A DNA stretch of 64,000 bases from Pestalotiopsis fici W106-1 (taxonomy: Eukaryota; Ascomycota; Sordariomycetes; Amphisphaeriales; Sporocadaceae): positions 4,233,833 to 4,297,832 of the forward strand of contig NW_006917094.1 in assembly GCF_000516985.1 (NCBI RefSeq). The letters are read 5' to 3'. The notes beneath the pieces were generated by a model, which made no database searches, was not told the origin of the DNA, and worked only from the letters and a program-made list of their open reading frames with translations. Every line of letters begins with the position of its first letter. Position 1 is the stretch's first letter. Of the stretch, positions 1 to 11,881 are shown in pieces. A program made the translations under genes and the position numbers.

Positions 1-2659
1 GTAAATGCTGCATCTCTCCTTATTAGTGTAGGTGCGTCTCCTACGCTGACATGGGCGGGCTTGCTTGTTGGACATGTTCCAGTAGTAATGACAATGCTTT
101 CTGGGGAAAGTATATCCTTCCCAAGGCACCGACAAAGAACAGACTGTCTAATATCACTGTGTATTACACAAATCTGCCCAAGAGATCTGCAACTGCGGTT
201 CATGCAAGATGAGTAGCAAGTGTGTAGTGTATGTAACACTCCAGAGCATATGACGTCCTCCCTGGTCTGGCAACATTTTACACAATCGCTGAATGAGCGC
301 TGGTGATTTGTTACTCTGCTGCTGTGTGGAAGCTTGATCACCTGGCATGTCTGGAATCATATGCCTATGTAACGCCTCTTTTCTGGCCACCTGAATTCCA
401 TGTGTCAAGAAATACCTTGTACCTACTGTACCATGTAACCCCTCAGCGCGCACCAATGGCCATTGGGGGGCTTTCAATGCTAGATCCCCTGGATGCCAGA
501 TGCAGATACTACTACCTTGCAGGCAGACTGCATATTGCATCGTCCAACGGTGTCGCTTTCGCGTTCTCCAAAAGAAAAAAGAAAATAAAAAGCCTCCGAG
601 AATGAAGAGGGACTGGGATCAAGGCCAACAAGAGAACCCTCCATTCCTAGCACGCAATTAATGCGCAGGGTCTGCCCAGATGTCTGCTTTCCGACATTTT
701 CCCTTAACCGTCTCCCGTCCCCGCCCATTCCGGGCGGGCCACTCATTCTCTTCATGGGGTTTTTTTCCTTTTGCGTGATTATCCAGAAACCTGACTGAGC
801 ACGCGAGCGAGACTTTTCGCAAGGACATTGCCGACGGAATGTCAAAGATTGTCTAAGGGGGAGGGAAATCACCACCGAGTTTGTTCGGGACCGTCGTAAT
901 CTGGTCCGTTTTCTAGTGCTTCCCTTTTATTTTCGTTCGCTCCCTACTGCAAAGACGTTGAATTTCATGTTCCCAAATTTAAACCACCTTTTTTTAGTCA
1001 TGACAGCAAATTCTAGTCTTGCTGACCATGCGGCTCTAAACAATGATTACTTGCTTCCCAGACCAGACCCATTGGCACCTGGGGTAAAACCATAATCTCG
1101 GAAGCCCCTTGTCAGTGCGCGTCTTCGTTTGGGACATTATTTTAGTCTATAAATAATAAAATACACTTGCGTAAATAGCGATATTCCAAAAAAAAAAAAA
1201 AAAAAAAAAAAACGACTCCGGAATTTTCTATGAGGGGGATGCGGAATTAGTACGGTAATTGTGTACGGTAACTGTCCCTATGCGTAACAGCACTTTTTCT
1301 TCCATCCATGCCAAAGCCGTTATTGCTTGGGTCTTCTGGAAACGCCAGCGCTCAGATGCTCTTTCATTTCATCAAAGTGGGTTGCTCTTCCCAATATTGG
1401 TAATGTTACCTCGATGTTTTCCCACGATACTTCATGACTCACTTGTGTTATTAGTGTACACTACTACTACGGTGTACAGTACAACCAGTACGTACAACTC
1501 ACGACCTGGGATATTTCCTGCATCGGTTCACGTCTTCCGCTTCGTCCCCATCGTTGCAGTACTCTGTATCCCCCTACCTGGTCGCAGATAGGGATCCTCT
1601 CGGAAAGATAACACCAGTTCGGTTGAGCAGTACGTCTATCCGCCTGATGCCAGTCACTTTTTGTTCGTGTCCGAAGTGCCCTTTCAAGATTTCGGTCACG
1701 CAAGACCCTCGGAAAAATGGTTGGACCGCGGAGCCCTAGATCCGATATCCATAGATCCATAGTTCAGTCTTTCGATACAATGTATTGTAAGTCAGACTTG
1801 ATACGACGACAGAGTCTCAAGTACGAGGCAGTGAGATTGATAGTCTCGAAATTCCATGATGCGAAATGCCGAGGTGAAGACCACAGGTATTCTAACACGT
1901 AGGTCACTCTCCCGGCTTTCGCATACAGTCTATGCTGTTACGCCACGTAGAACAAGGCACGTTGGGCATCCATCTGCATCGGTTGTTTTGATACAAAGCG
2001 GTGAGACGAAAGAAGACAAAAGGTCCAAACAAGCAGTCGGCCCTGGACGACGATACCGCTGCCGCCATCATAGCTGATCGCAACCAAGCCCATGTCAAGT
2101 GCAACCGACACTTCAACCTTTGATAGCTTGGTCTACGCTGCTGTATTAGCAAAGTACTCATTGAACGGTATACCTGCCTAAATACCTATACCGACGAAAT
2201 AGAAAATGGCAGGCAATATGTAGTATAGGACCGGTCTTGAGCATGGCCACACAAAACGCAAGAATTAGTATTATGGCTGAATGCTGGGAGTGAATCGAGA
2301 CATGGTCATGAAACATTTGTAATGTCAACTTTTCCCCCTAACTTCACCCAGGTACTTGTGAGCAAGCTGGTCTATTCGAAATGTGACAGCCTTGCATTCA
2401 AATCAGATGTATGGGGAACCGCCATTCACCCATGGGTCTCTTCGACTTTTCCCATCATTCCATCTTATCATAAGCACAGAGAATGACATCACGAGAGGCC
2501 AATGTATAAGTTGTTCATGTGGTATCAAATCAAAATTCAGAGCACATCAAGATGCAATTAACTCCTGAACTACCGGTTGACCATTCATACGTGCCGTTAA
2601 GAAGTCAGTCCCATTTTTTCCACGTTTCCAGCCCTGTCCCTTGATCGTAGAGCTTTTCT
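1..2659. other. Gene-poor left edge
   Basis: I see no convincing gene here. Open frames are short, usually lack an ATG and match no family I know. The stretch holds a 25-nt poly-A run at 1188-1212 and otherwise unstructured AT-leaning DNA. The last part is the 3' flank of the RPL5 gene, which is read leftward and stops at 2660. Confidence 0.5.
1188..1212. repeat. Poly-A homopolymer, 25 nt
   Basis: An uninterrupted run of 25 A is seen directly. It could be a simple mononucleotide tract or the tail of an old retroposed element. I saw no flanking duplication or element body that would decide this. Confidence 0.9.
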
Positions 2660-3831
2660 TTACTCGCGGAGCTCGGCAATCTTAGCCTTAACTCTCTCCT
2701 CCTTCTCAGCCTTGGACAGCTTGTTGGAGCGGTACTTCTTAGACTCGGCCTTCCACTCCTCCTTGGACTTCTTGGGGGCGTCGCTCTCGGCCTTCTTGAA
2801 GGGGTCCTCACGGATGGCAGAGTGGGCCTCAGTGTAAAGGTCCTCAAGACCCTCAGCCTCAACATCGTCGTCGATGTACTGCTGGAACTGGGAGGTGTAA
2901 CGCTCCTCATCGTCGTCGGCGAGAGTCTCCATGTACTCAGCGACGTGGCCACCGAAGATGTACTTCTTCAGGGTCTCGGCGTCGAGCTCCTCGCTCTCAA
3001 TGTCGAAACCGGGGAAGCGGTTCTCGGAGTGGGGGATGAAGATGCCACCGTCGGAAGCACCCTTCATGGCACCGAAGACACGGGCACCAGTCGAGGTACG
3101 GGCAAGACCAACATCGAGGAAGGCCTTGAAGGGGCGGCGCTCCTCACCGTCGACCTCAGCGGCCTCGGTCAGGGTGTACTCGCCATCAGCCTCCTCAACA
3201 CCAGCGAAGTGCTCGTCGAGGCCGAGCTTCTTCAGGACACGGCGGGCCAGCAGAAGACCGGTAGCGTAGGCAGCAGCCCAGTTGGTAAGACCGTGCTTGA
3301 TGCCGTAGGCCTTCAGCTCGTGCGAGTAGGCAGAGGCGAAAACCTTGTCACCGCTGATCTCAGAGGTGACGATCTGAGTGATGATGTCGCGGTTGGTGAA
3401 GCGGACGACCATGCGGTACTTGGGGGCATTGTACTTGTTCTTGGCCTGGGTGATGAGGCGCTTGCGGGCGTAGTAGTCGGTCTTTCCCTCTCTTCTGCGC
3501 TTGTACTTGGTCTGGAAGCGACTGTAGTAAAAAGAAGAGCTCTTGTCAGCGACCCAAATCTCTCCCAATTGACGTCCCAGCTCCTCCCCAAAGACAGAAA
3601 TCAGTGCGAAGATGGGAATTGCAGCTTACCTGTAGTACGCGTTGTTCTTGACCATCTTGTGGAACGCCTGTCACGATAGACCCCCGGAGTCAGCAATTTG
3701 CGCTTCAGATTTTTTGGACTTTTTTTTTTTCAATCTTTTCCATCACCCGAAGCATCTTGCATTGACTCTCTCACAATTCAAGTGCAGTGAAGCCATTTCT
3801 GGCACTGCCTTGATCAGGTAAAACTCACCAT
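2660..3831 (-). CDS. RPL5: 60S ribosomal protein L5 (uL18)
   Basis: This is the large-subunit protein that binds 5S rRNA with uL5 in the central protuberance. The model has three coding pieces on the minus strand: 3831-3829 (only the ATG), 3667-3630 and 3521-2660, with introns 3828-3668 and 3629-3522 that have GTGAGT and GTAAGC donors and AG acceptors. It closes exactly to 300 residues, the usual eukaryotic length. The spliced start reads MAFHKMVKNNAYYSRFQTKY, the family's conserved N-terminus. It continues with the KRRREGKTDYYARKRL, YGLTNW-like (here HGLTNWAAAYATG) and GARVFGAMKGASDGG blocks, and ends in a basic tail (KYRSNKLSKAEKEERVKAKIAELRE region) that contacts 5S rRNA. A longer open frame entering exon 3 from 3568 has no ATG and is intronic. 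It is divergent from the HAD gene at 4401. Confidence 0.96.
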
Positions 3832-4400
3832 TTTGACTGTTTGACTGACTACCGGTCTTGTCGGCTGGTTGGTCGTTGGGCGGTGGAAAATGAGGTTGTC
3901 CAAGTTCAAGATCCACGGAATTTTTGTTGTGGGTGAAATTCGTTCTACTAGTGTGTGAGATCCGAGCTGCGCCAGCCAAAGCCCTCGCATACACTGGTGG
4001 GGTACGACAGATGTGGAAAATTCATTCCAATTTGGTAGGGCGACGAGTTTTGGCTGATGGGTGAGTCGGAGGTCGGAGCTTAGGGATTGACTTGACTGAG
4101 TGACGACCCCACCATTACTGAAAGGTCGAGTCTCGCTCTCCAAAGGTCAAAGGTTCACTCACAAGTTGCATACAGCATGCACGGACCATGTCTTCCTCCC
4201 TCTTCTTCTTCCCCAGATACCGAGGCTCCTATTCGGTTCAATGAATCCGGGGTCAACTAACTGAAGGACAAGACTTCTACAGAGCAGATAATCTTGATCA
4301 ATCTAGAATTGCCATATCTTTGAAGCCATTCGTTTGTTTTTAATACTCATTTCTCGTGCATGTCATTTCCCTGCCCTGTTGCATATTGTTTGCCTGCAAA
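3832..4400. promoter_or_regulatory. Divergent intergenic region between RPL5 and the HAD gene
   Basis: These 569 bases separate two start codons pointing away from each other, so both promoters must lie here. I did not find an unambiguous TATA box. A short upstream ORF of the HAD gene starts at 4360. Confidence 0.6.
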
Positions 4401-4410
4401 ATGTCGTTGA
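4360..4410 (+). promoter_or_regulatory. Upstream ORF overlapping the HAD start codon
   Basis: An ATG at 4360 opens 16 codons and stops with TGA at 4408-4410. It is out of frame with, and overlaps, the main ATG at 4401. If transcription starts upstream of 4360, ribosomes using it would bypass the main start, which would lower translation. The transcription start is unknown, so the role is inference. Confidence 0.4.
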
Positions 4411-5350
4411 GTGGGCAGCCCAAAGTCATACTCTTTGACATTGGTGGAGTCGTTGTAAGTTAGATCAGGACGTGCAATCATGAGCAGATGATTCCCACGG
4501 ATCAATATTCGTGTCTTGAACGATCCAATATGGCACTGACTGACTTTACCAACAGGTGGTCTCGCCATTCCAGTCCATACTAGATTATGAGTTGAGCCTA
4601 GGAATACCACCAGGATGGATCAACTACTCCATATCCAAAACCGCACCCAACGGGTTCTGGCATAAGCTAGAGAGGGGCGATATCCCCATGGACGATGCCT
4701 ACTTTGAGGGCTTCAGTAGAGATCTGCATGACTCTGCCCGGTGGGAGGCATTCTACAAGACCCAACAGGGCAAGGATGCCAAGCTGCCAAAGGATATTCC
4801 CCCGCTGCCCACGCTGGACGCAAGGTGGCTCTTCAATGAGATGATGACAGCCTCGACGGCACCGGACCCGTGGATGTACCCGGCGCTCAAGAAACTCAAA
4901 GAAAGCGGCAAGTTCATCCTGGCGGCGGTCAGCAACACCGTCATATTCCCGCCTGGGCACTCTCTGTACCAAGAAGATTATTTCGGCGGTCCAGTGAGGG
5001 GCTTGTTTGACGTTTTTGTCTCCTCGGCACACGTCGGTCTGCGGAAACCAGATCCGAAAATGTATCAGTACACTTTGGCTGAGATCAACAAATACGCTTC
5101 AAAACAAGGGGCGGGCGGGCCAAAGGCAGTCAACAGTGACATTAAGCCAGAAGACATAGTCTTTCTGGACGACATTGGCGAGAACCTAAAAGCGGCCAAG
5201 AAGCTCGGCCTGAGAACTATAAAGGTGAACTTGGGCAGGGCGTTTGAGGCAGTCGATGAGCTGGAAAAAGTGACTGGACTCCAGCTAGCTGGCGATCATC
5301 CTAGAATACCAATCCAGCCTAGATATGGCCCTGTAAAGGCAAAGATATAA
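4401..5350 (+). CDS. HAD-superfamily hydrolase (sEH-N/ACAD10-like branch)
   Basis: Two exons, 4401-4454 and 4556-5350, with a GTAAGT donor and an AACAG acceptor. The product is 282 residues. Motif I sits at the N-terminus as LFDIGGVVV: the nucleophilic Asp is present, but the usual second Asp (DxD) is Gly, as I recall for the ACAD10/epoxide-hydrolase N-terminal-like branch. Motif II is the Ser/Thr in AAVSNT. Motif III is the Lys in LRKPDPKMYQ. Motif IV is FLDDIGENL with paired acidic residues. The cap segment lies between motifs I and II. It is expected to be a cytosolic phosphatase-like enzyme, and the substrate is not deducible. The open frame beginning at 4556 is only exon 2, which starts with GTG; the ATG at 4401 adds motif I and is therefore the start. 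The convergent F-box-like gene ends 253 bases downstream. Confidence 0.9.
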
Positions 5351-5468
5351 CGCCATGGTTAAATAGATCAGTGGTTGAAGGAAGCTTACATAGATCACCA
5401 GGTGACCACACTCATGACGGTAGACACGCTAAACGAATACAATGATACGCTCGCCGTAGTTTGCGAAC

Positions 5469-5474
5469 AATAAA
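5469..5474 (+). terminator. Possible poly(A) signal AATAAA
   Basis: An AATAAA hexamer lies about 120 bases after the stop of the HAD gene, at a plausible 3' UTR distance. Fungal signals are degenerate, so this is only suggestive. Confidence 0.35.
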
Positions 5475-5603
5475 ATTAGTCTTGTCACTCACTATACGTG
5501 GAAGTAGTCCAGACACATCACGTCACGATGAAGCAGAGGGAGAAGAAAAGAGTCAAAATGTTGTAGTACAAATTGTACAATTCATAAAGTCGTTATATTC
5601 ATG

Positions 5604-7814
5604 TCATTGGGTGAACAAGATTGGTACATCCATCGTTTGGTGATCAAAAGTCGTCTGTGGAGGCGGCGAGCCTGTCCTTCCAAAGAGACGCTCCTGAAAC
5701 CGAACGCCCATGGCCGCCATGGCCGCTGGGGTTACTGTGTTCTCCTTTCTGGGCTGTTTCTTACCGGCAAATTGCTCGGTCAGCTTGGTCATTACAGTTT
5801 CCTTGGCTTTCTTTAAAGCCGTCATGCGCATGTCCGGATCTTCGGCCAGCGCTCGTTGCGCCTCCTCAGCTTCGAGGTCGCGTTGCACTGCGCTTATCTC
5901 GCCGCACAGTTCTGCTGTGGGGTCATAGATGGTGGGGTGTAGGAGGGCAGGCATGGATGGTTGGGTATTTAGAATGGGCGCAGAGATCTCCAGTTCCGAC
6001 TCGCGAATGGGTGTGATGGGTCGGAAGTATTCATCTATGGAACCCGCATCCGTTGGGGTGTGGGTAGAGCTCAGCGAGGGCGTGATCTCGCCAAACAGTC
6101 GGGTGCAAGAGCTGGAGGCAGAAGGGCTCTCCAGCTCTCCGTACAGCCGCTGACTTGATGTTGATGAATGGATGCTGCTCGCCTCACCAAAGAGGGTCGA
6201 GCGTGAACGGTAGTGTACAGGTCGCGGCGGTTCTCTTGGCGGAGAGCGAACCTCTAGATCATGCGCAGGCTCCAAGCTAGCTTCTGACTTTTGGCGACGG
6301 AAGAAGCGAGACGCCTTGGGAGTGTGAGGCTCCTCCTCGCGGGTTTCCTCAACTGCTTCTGTTTGCTCATGCCCGGGCTTTCTCCTACGGCGACGCTTGG
6401 TGAGGCGTTTGCCCTTGACCGTGCTGGAGCATACGCTAGCCTGGCGTGCGGATTCCAAGTCCGAAGGCAGATCGTGATCGTACACTTCTGGCTCCTGGTA
6501 GAAACTGAGACCATCGAGACCTTCTATGTGGTCTACGGACATGATTTCGTCCGTGAAAGAGGCCATGGCGGGAGAAGGAAGGGGTAGATCGTCAACGGTT
6601 GGGGTAGAGTACAGGCTGGCAGCCTCACTAAAGGTAGCAACCGAGTTTCGCGTCCAGGTCTCATTGCGAGAACTGTCGTCCATGAGCGGCGCCAGAGCAT
6701 CATCCCAGCTGCCATCGTTGATAAGAACGACATTCTCAAAGTCAAATTCGCGCATGTGCTGTTGGTGCGACGAAATCAGCTCTGCTACCTGCGGTGCATT
6801 CATGGTCGCATTGCGGATAGACAGATTTCGCAGCTTGCGGAATTTAATAGGCTTCCTGCTCGGTGCCGGGGGCAATGGAGACATTGGCGAGGTCACCTCT
6901 TGGAATAGCTTCTGCGAGCTTCGAGGCGGCGCAAACAAGGGATCTTGCGCCAATGCAATGGGACACGGGCCCTTGCGACCAATCCATGTGAATGTCAACT
7001 TCTCCAGGCAGTCGGAGAAGTTGCGAATGTAGTCTTCAATGATCTTGAGATGATCCAGTCCGGGCGATGGACCATAGAAATCCCATGCCTCTGCTGAAAT
7101 GTGCAGTTTGCGAATCTGCTTCCACCGTCTACCAGCTGAAGGCGTGCAGCCAAAGCCAGGGACGTGGCGCAAGTATGTAAAGGCGGAAGGGTGCACTGAA
7201 GACAAGGACAACTTCATGAGCTTGGGCAGAGGCGCCCTCTCCAGCGAGATGCGAAGGCTGATCAAGGCGTAATCGACTATATCGCGCCTGTATCTCTCCT
7301 TGGGATCCTGTCCAGGCGTCTTAATAGTAATGTGCCTCACGTTTGACAGGTTTCTCATCGCATTGATAAAGGACGGCACATTGGATGCCGCGTGGAATAA
7401 TGGTGGATATTGTTGCGTTAGGATTTCGCCGAGTTCGCTGTTTGCAAACTTGGGCCTTGCCATAGCCGATGCCATCGAAGTGTAGGGGGTATATAGAAAG
7501 CTAATCTCACGCCCAGTCTCGGGGTGGATTAGTGGTGGTAAAAAGGTCGCATCCGAGTGCGGAAAGTAGAAAGTCAAATGCTCGATGTGATGGCCGATTT
7601 GCGACAGGGCCTGGATCCTGGACTGCTTGGTAAAAGTGTTTGGGTTGAAGGTCACGTTGGTTCGTAGGAAGAGCCGCTTGGTAACGAGGTTGCAGCAAGC
7701 TGAAGATGCGAGGCGGACATTGCAAATGTCTTCCTTTGGCAAAAGGTCGAAGAGGATTTCCCGGATGTGCTCGTCCTGCCACAGGCAAAAGAATGCTTGT
7801 GGCATAGTCGCCAT
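5604..7814 (-). CDS. F-box-like domain protein
   Basis: A single exon of 736 residues from the ATG at 7814. The open frame extends further upstream without an earlier ATG. Residues about 10-55 (AFFCLWQDEHIREILFDLLP, then KEDICNVRLAS and TKRLFL) have the layout of an F-box: a conserved Leu-Pro, a hydrophobic helix and a second helix. This region would recruit Skp1 of an SCF ubiquitin ligase. The middle third looks like an irregular leucine-rich substrate-binding region (HIEHLTFYFP, KFRKLRNLSI). The last ~330 residues are low-complexity Ser/Pro/Glu-rich sequence with a basic patch (KRLTKRRRRRK) that could act as a nuclear signal, and a closing helix near KKAKETVMTKLTEQF. The F-box assignment rests on pattern and is moderate. 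The substrate is unknown. Confidence 0.75.
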   Translation of the reverse strand: MATMPQAFFCLWQDEHIREILFDLLPKEDICNVRLASSACCNLVTKRLFLRTNVTFNPNTFTKQSRIQALSQIGHHIEHLTFYFPHSDATFLPPLIHPETGREISFLYTPYTSMASAMARPKFANSELGEILTQQYPPLFHAASNVPSFINAMRNLSNVRHITIKTPGQDPKERYRRDIVDYALISLRISLERAPLPKLMKLSLSSVHPSAFTYLRHVPGFGCTPSAGRRWKQIRKLHISAEAWDFYGPSPGLDHLKIIEDYIRNFSDCLEKLTFTWIGRKGPCPIALAQDPLFAPPRSSQKLFQEVTSPMSPLPPAPSRKPIKFRKLRNLSIRNATMNAPQVAELISSHQQHMREFDFENVVLINDGSWDDALAPLMDDSSRNETWTRNSVATFSEAASLYSTPTVDDLPLPSPAMASFTDEIMSVDHIEGLDGLSFYQEPEVYDHDLPSDLESARQASVCSSTVKGKRLTKRRRRRKPGHEQTEAVEETREEEPHTPKASRFFRRQKSEASLEPAHDLEVRSPPREPPRPVHYRSRSTLFGEASSIHSSTSSQRLYGELESPSASSSCTRLFGEITPSLSSTHTPTDAGSIDEYFRPITPIRESELEISAPILNTQPSMPALLHPTIYDPTAELCGEISAVQRDLEAEEAQRALAEDPDMRMTALKKAKETVMTKLTEQFAGKKQPRKENTVTPAAMAAMGVRFQERLFGRTGSPPPQTTFDHQTMDVPILFTQ

Positions 7815-8442
7815 GTTGTTCGCATGTCGTTGTGGTGTTGTCTCAGTAATGTCTCGTATAGTCGTGCCGAGCACGAGTAATAGTCGAATGTGGTAATAGT
7901 AGTGTGAGGGTTTTTGGCCCAATTTAGAAGGTTAACGTTAAGGTTGCGCGCAGCAAATCTGACGGCGTCCCACCGTACAGAGTTGAGAAGGTTTGTTTTT
8001 GAGTTGGTTCGAGTTGTTGGAGGGTTGGACTCTTGACTTGGAGAGAAAAGTCAAAACCAAGGTCGTGACGGTAACAACAAGAGGTTTGTTGACTCAACCG
8101 GCACACACCAAGGAACAAAGAGAGAGGTGCTATATCAGAGAGAAAACCAGTCGGCCACGGCGACTAATGTGCGCTGCGAAGAGCGTCGAACCCTTTTTGG
8201 ATCAGTACACCTGCGCTTGACACGATTCCATTACCATATCGTGCCAAAAACTTCAAAAGAGGAGAATCGGTCAGGCACACATGGCTCTTCGACCCAGTTA
8301 TACCCATTGGTGTTTTCCTTTTCCATCCATGGGACGACGACACGACCCGCCCCCCTTCGCTCGCGGTTCCCGTTAGCATGGTTTGTAGTTTGCCATCTCG
8401 AGCAGTACAGACAGCGTCGTCCCCCCAGTTAGCCCTCATCCA

Positions 8443-8542
8443 NNNNNNNNNNNNNNNNNNNNNNNNNNNNNNNNNNNNNNNNNNNNNNNNNNNNNNNNNN
8501 NNNNNNNNNNNNNNNNNNNNNNNNNNNNNNNNNNNNNNNNNN
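8443..8542. other. Assembly gap, exactly 100 N
   Basis: One hundred consecutive N. The round number is the convention for a scaffold join of unknown size, so distances across this point are not reliable and sequence may be missing. Confidence 0.98.
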
Positions 8543-11500
8543 AGTTTGTTTCCCCCCTCAATATGTCGCGATGATCGTCCATCCGCCCTCTCGGCCTCAC
8601 TCTCGAGATCTCAGGAGGGAGCGGTAAGCTGGATTTGGTTGGCGAGTCGCGCCTGAGAATCCACCTCTGCATGTTGGCTATGCAGAGGAACAAGTCTAGC
8701 GTCGAGCGAATTGGGAACGCGACGGTCAAAATAGAGCGCGACACACGTGCTGGTTGGCCGTCCTCGAGTCCGCCTGCATGGCCCTTATGCGTCCTTCTGC
8801 AGAAGCTTCGTGGAGTTGCGCTCTCAGCCAGTGGGATGAGTTGAAACGCAGCGGGAGGAGACAGAATTTGCGGGGGCGCGGAGCCACAGGGAGCTCGCTA
8901 GGCGAGGCCTGGAGAGCCCTAGCCCAGTATCTAGCCAGGGGTGCTGGGATGGACGAAGCAGTGCAACCATAGCACAGCATGGCCTCACAGTCACTATACC
9001 GCTCTGCGCCAATGAAGATTGCAGCCCGACGTCGAGAAAAAGCCAAATGGCTGGGGACTGGCTTGACTGGTGCTCTCCTCTCCCGTTTTCCGTCGCGGCT
9101 GGCGTAGATCATCGCGTTTGTTTCGTGTACTATTCGTGTAATGTGTCTTGCATAAAATAATACATGGCGACACACCGGACAATCATATAAAGCCTTTAAG
9201 CGCCCCTTTTTCTTGCGCGAGACGGACGGGACGGCTTGGGGGGCAATTGCGGCTTCTGGCTTCTTTGCCTATTGGCATTCCGTCGTCGATCCGAACAACC
9301 CTCCAAAAGTGATCATCCCATTGTAGGATTCCTCCCAATTGTACATCTTTCAACTGACGTGGCACAACATGAACTCATGTTTTATCGAACCTCGGAAATT
9401 GAGCAGAAGTCATCTGATCAACCCGCTGGGTATCAACGATGCTGCTGGCCGACAGGAACGGGTAAGTCAAAAGGTAAGGTAGGAGGTACGGAGGTACATC
9501 TAATCTATCTCCCCGTCGCCGCTGTCCTCGTCGTCCATTGAGTCCCACTAATACACTCTGCTGGCTGACAACTATGTACCGTGTGGCGTGGGCTTGGGCG
9601 GTTGTCAGTGTCGTGGCCGCCAGACAGCGGCGGGCATCGCTTCTGAACGAACCTCGGAAGTGAGCGGCGTTATGCCCTTTCCATTCACTATCCACAATCC
9701 GCACTGCGCAGTGCGGAAATGCTCTGCTTCAAGCCCCATATCGGATTTCCCGCCAAAGAAATCATGCCTGACAGGATAGGCCAAAAAAAGGCTCAAATCC
9801 ATAGAGAAAAAAAAGGCCGATGCTGGCGCGAACAAATCATATGAAGTTGAGCATCACGACCCTTGACCAATGGTGGGTCATTTTGGCCTTTCTGCCAGCC
9901 TGGCCAGCGACTATTACATAGTCGGGTAGTATGGCATGTACGTACATGCTTGGTGCTAGTATATTATCATACAAAGTACTATGTATACGATATACACAGT
10001 ACACACAATATTACACCGCTTTCGCTGGCTCATCAAGATAGGCAAGGGTCGTGCAGGACAGCCACTGCTACTATTATTACTGTGTACAGTATCTTCATGG
10101 TCGCTCAGTAATCCGGTCCTACTATGTGGATGCTCTACTATGTACTTTGTTCCCCGAATATGAACTTCCCCCCTCGCGGACTCGTCTTCTATTTGCCAAG
10201 CCGCAAGTCTTCTTTTTCCAACTTCCCTCGCTTCGGTGGGACAAAAGTCGTTACGTTGCACCACATAATGCGAGGAGCATGGTTCCTCAAACCCCTCATT
10301 CAATAGTGACTGGTTGATTATCTATTCCCCCGGTGCCGGGGGAGGGGTTGAATATGTGACTCTTCTGCAGAATGTTGTGAAGGCCGCAGTACGACGGACA
10401 TTCAACACTGATTCCTCCGATCTCGTTGGTGCACCCAACGATGTGCATGGTATTTGCCGCAGATCATGGGATGATGGTAGTGACTTGTACTACATGAACC
10501 CCGTAGATATGCACAGAAGGCCAAGGAACAATTCACCAATAGTTCCGAGCTGCAGGAAGCAGTACAGAGAGTATATGCCTGACGGCTTGGTGATATCATA
10601 GCAATGTGGAATAGCTGGAGGAAAATTGCATATGATCAGCTATCAATATCAGTCATATCTTGATCATGCAATGGCATAGCTGTGGGCATTGGGCAATCCA
10701 CGTAGAGGCAGACGGCCTCTCCGCTCAGTCTTGTTGCTGTTGTCACTGGAAAGTGGTATGTAATAGAACCCAACCAAGAGCATTACAGGTGCTAGCATAC
10801 AGAGTAGTACCGCCAGACTAGACTATACCGCTCTGAGTATCCTCTAGTCAATGATGGAATATCGTGTCTTCGGGCGGCTCATCACGATGTAAACAATGCC
10901 AATTGAGAAATTCCATCTCTCCCGACTTTCGAGAACCTTCCTGCCCAATTCGTGAGGCTAAGCAAGCTACTCGTCTAGCATCCAAAAATCGTAGAGCGCG
11001 TGGATGGTCGACTGGTCACCACTATCGCTGGTACATTCGTCCTAGCCGATCAAAACAAACGCCAAGCAGCCGGGTTGGCACACGGACAGAAGACTATCTT
11101 CCATTCTACTACTAGAGAGAATCGTTGTGGACTGTTATCGCATATGGCGGCGTGTTATTGAATTGTTCAGAGAACATGAAGCATTCCATATCATCCATCT
11201 AGGTTATCCATGAGAGCTCGGGCAGGAGGATCATGAGAAAATTTTCTTCTTCTGTACATACGGCAAGAAATGGACTCTCAATTGCTCCTTGGGGCTTCAC
11301 CGTGAGCAATCGCTTTTCTACAGATGATCTTTTTACGTGGGGTGTAACTGTTTTGTCGGCACTACTCCGAAGCAGTAGATCATGGTGTTGGTACAGAGTA
11401 CGTAAAACCTCGACCCAGACCAGTCAAATCTTTGCTACGGCGGTGTAATGAATCAGACCCAGGGAAATCCCCATGAGAGACTGACGTCCAGATTTTCTTC

Positions 11501-11590
11501 TTCTTTTCCATTCTTGACGAATTTTCTGCAGTGGAAGGAAGATCCTCGGGGCGGGACAATTCACGTCGAATGAGTGAATAATAAGTACCT

Positions 11591-11881
11591 ATGACAGATG
11601 CGCAGACGAGTCAAGCAACACTTGAGAAGACTCTGAAAGCCTTTGAAAGACTCCGAAAGAGATGCTGGGATTCTTTTGGTGTGTCCCACTTGGATAGAGA
11701 ATTCATGCCCTTGAAACAATCGGTCAAAGCTTTTGAAAATTGTCCGTCCTACAAGGCTCCTAGCCAGGTCCAGATGGCAGATCCTAGTCGTCGATTGCTC
11801 CTCTATTTTGCCAGGAACCAAGAAATGAACCCGGGGATTCCTGGAAATGCCGTAAGAGCGTCTGGGCTGTTCAGCGTATGA
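11591..11881 (+). CDS. Doubtful small ORF
   Basis: An ATG-initiated frame of 96 codons with an amphipathic Lys/Arg/Leu-rich N-terminal half (TLEKTLKAFERLRKRCW). Part of that character comes from a short internal DNA repeat (GAAAGACTC-like units), which can create helix-like translations by chance. I recognise no family, and there are no clear introns or expression signals. Confidence 0.18.
   Translation: MTDAQTSQATLEKTLKAFERLRKRCWDSFGVSHLDREFMPLKQSVKAFENCPSYKAPSQVQMADPSRRLLLYFARNQEMNPGIPGNAVRASGLFSV

Noticed and set aside
2822..3679. Long plus-strand ORF opposite RPL5
   Set aside because: It is the complementary-strand shadow of a highly codon-biased ribosomal protein gene. The minus strand encodes uL18 with all family motifs.
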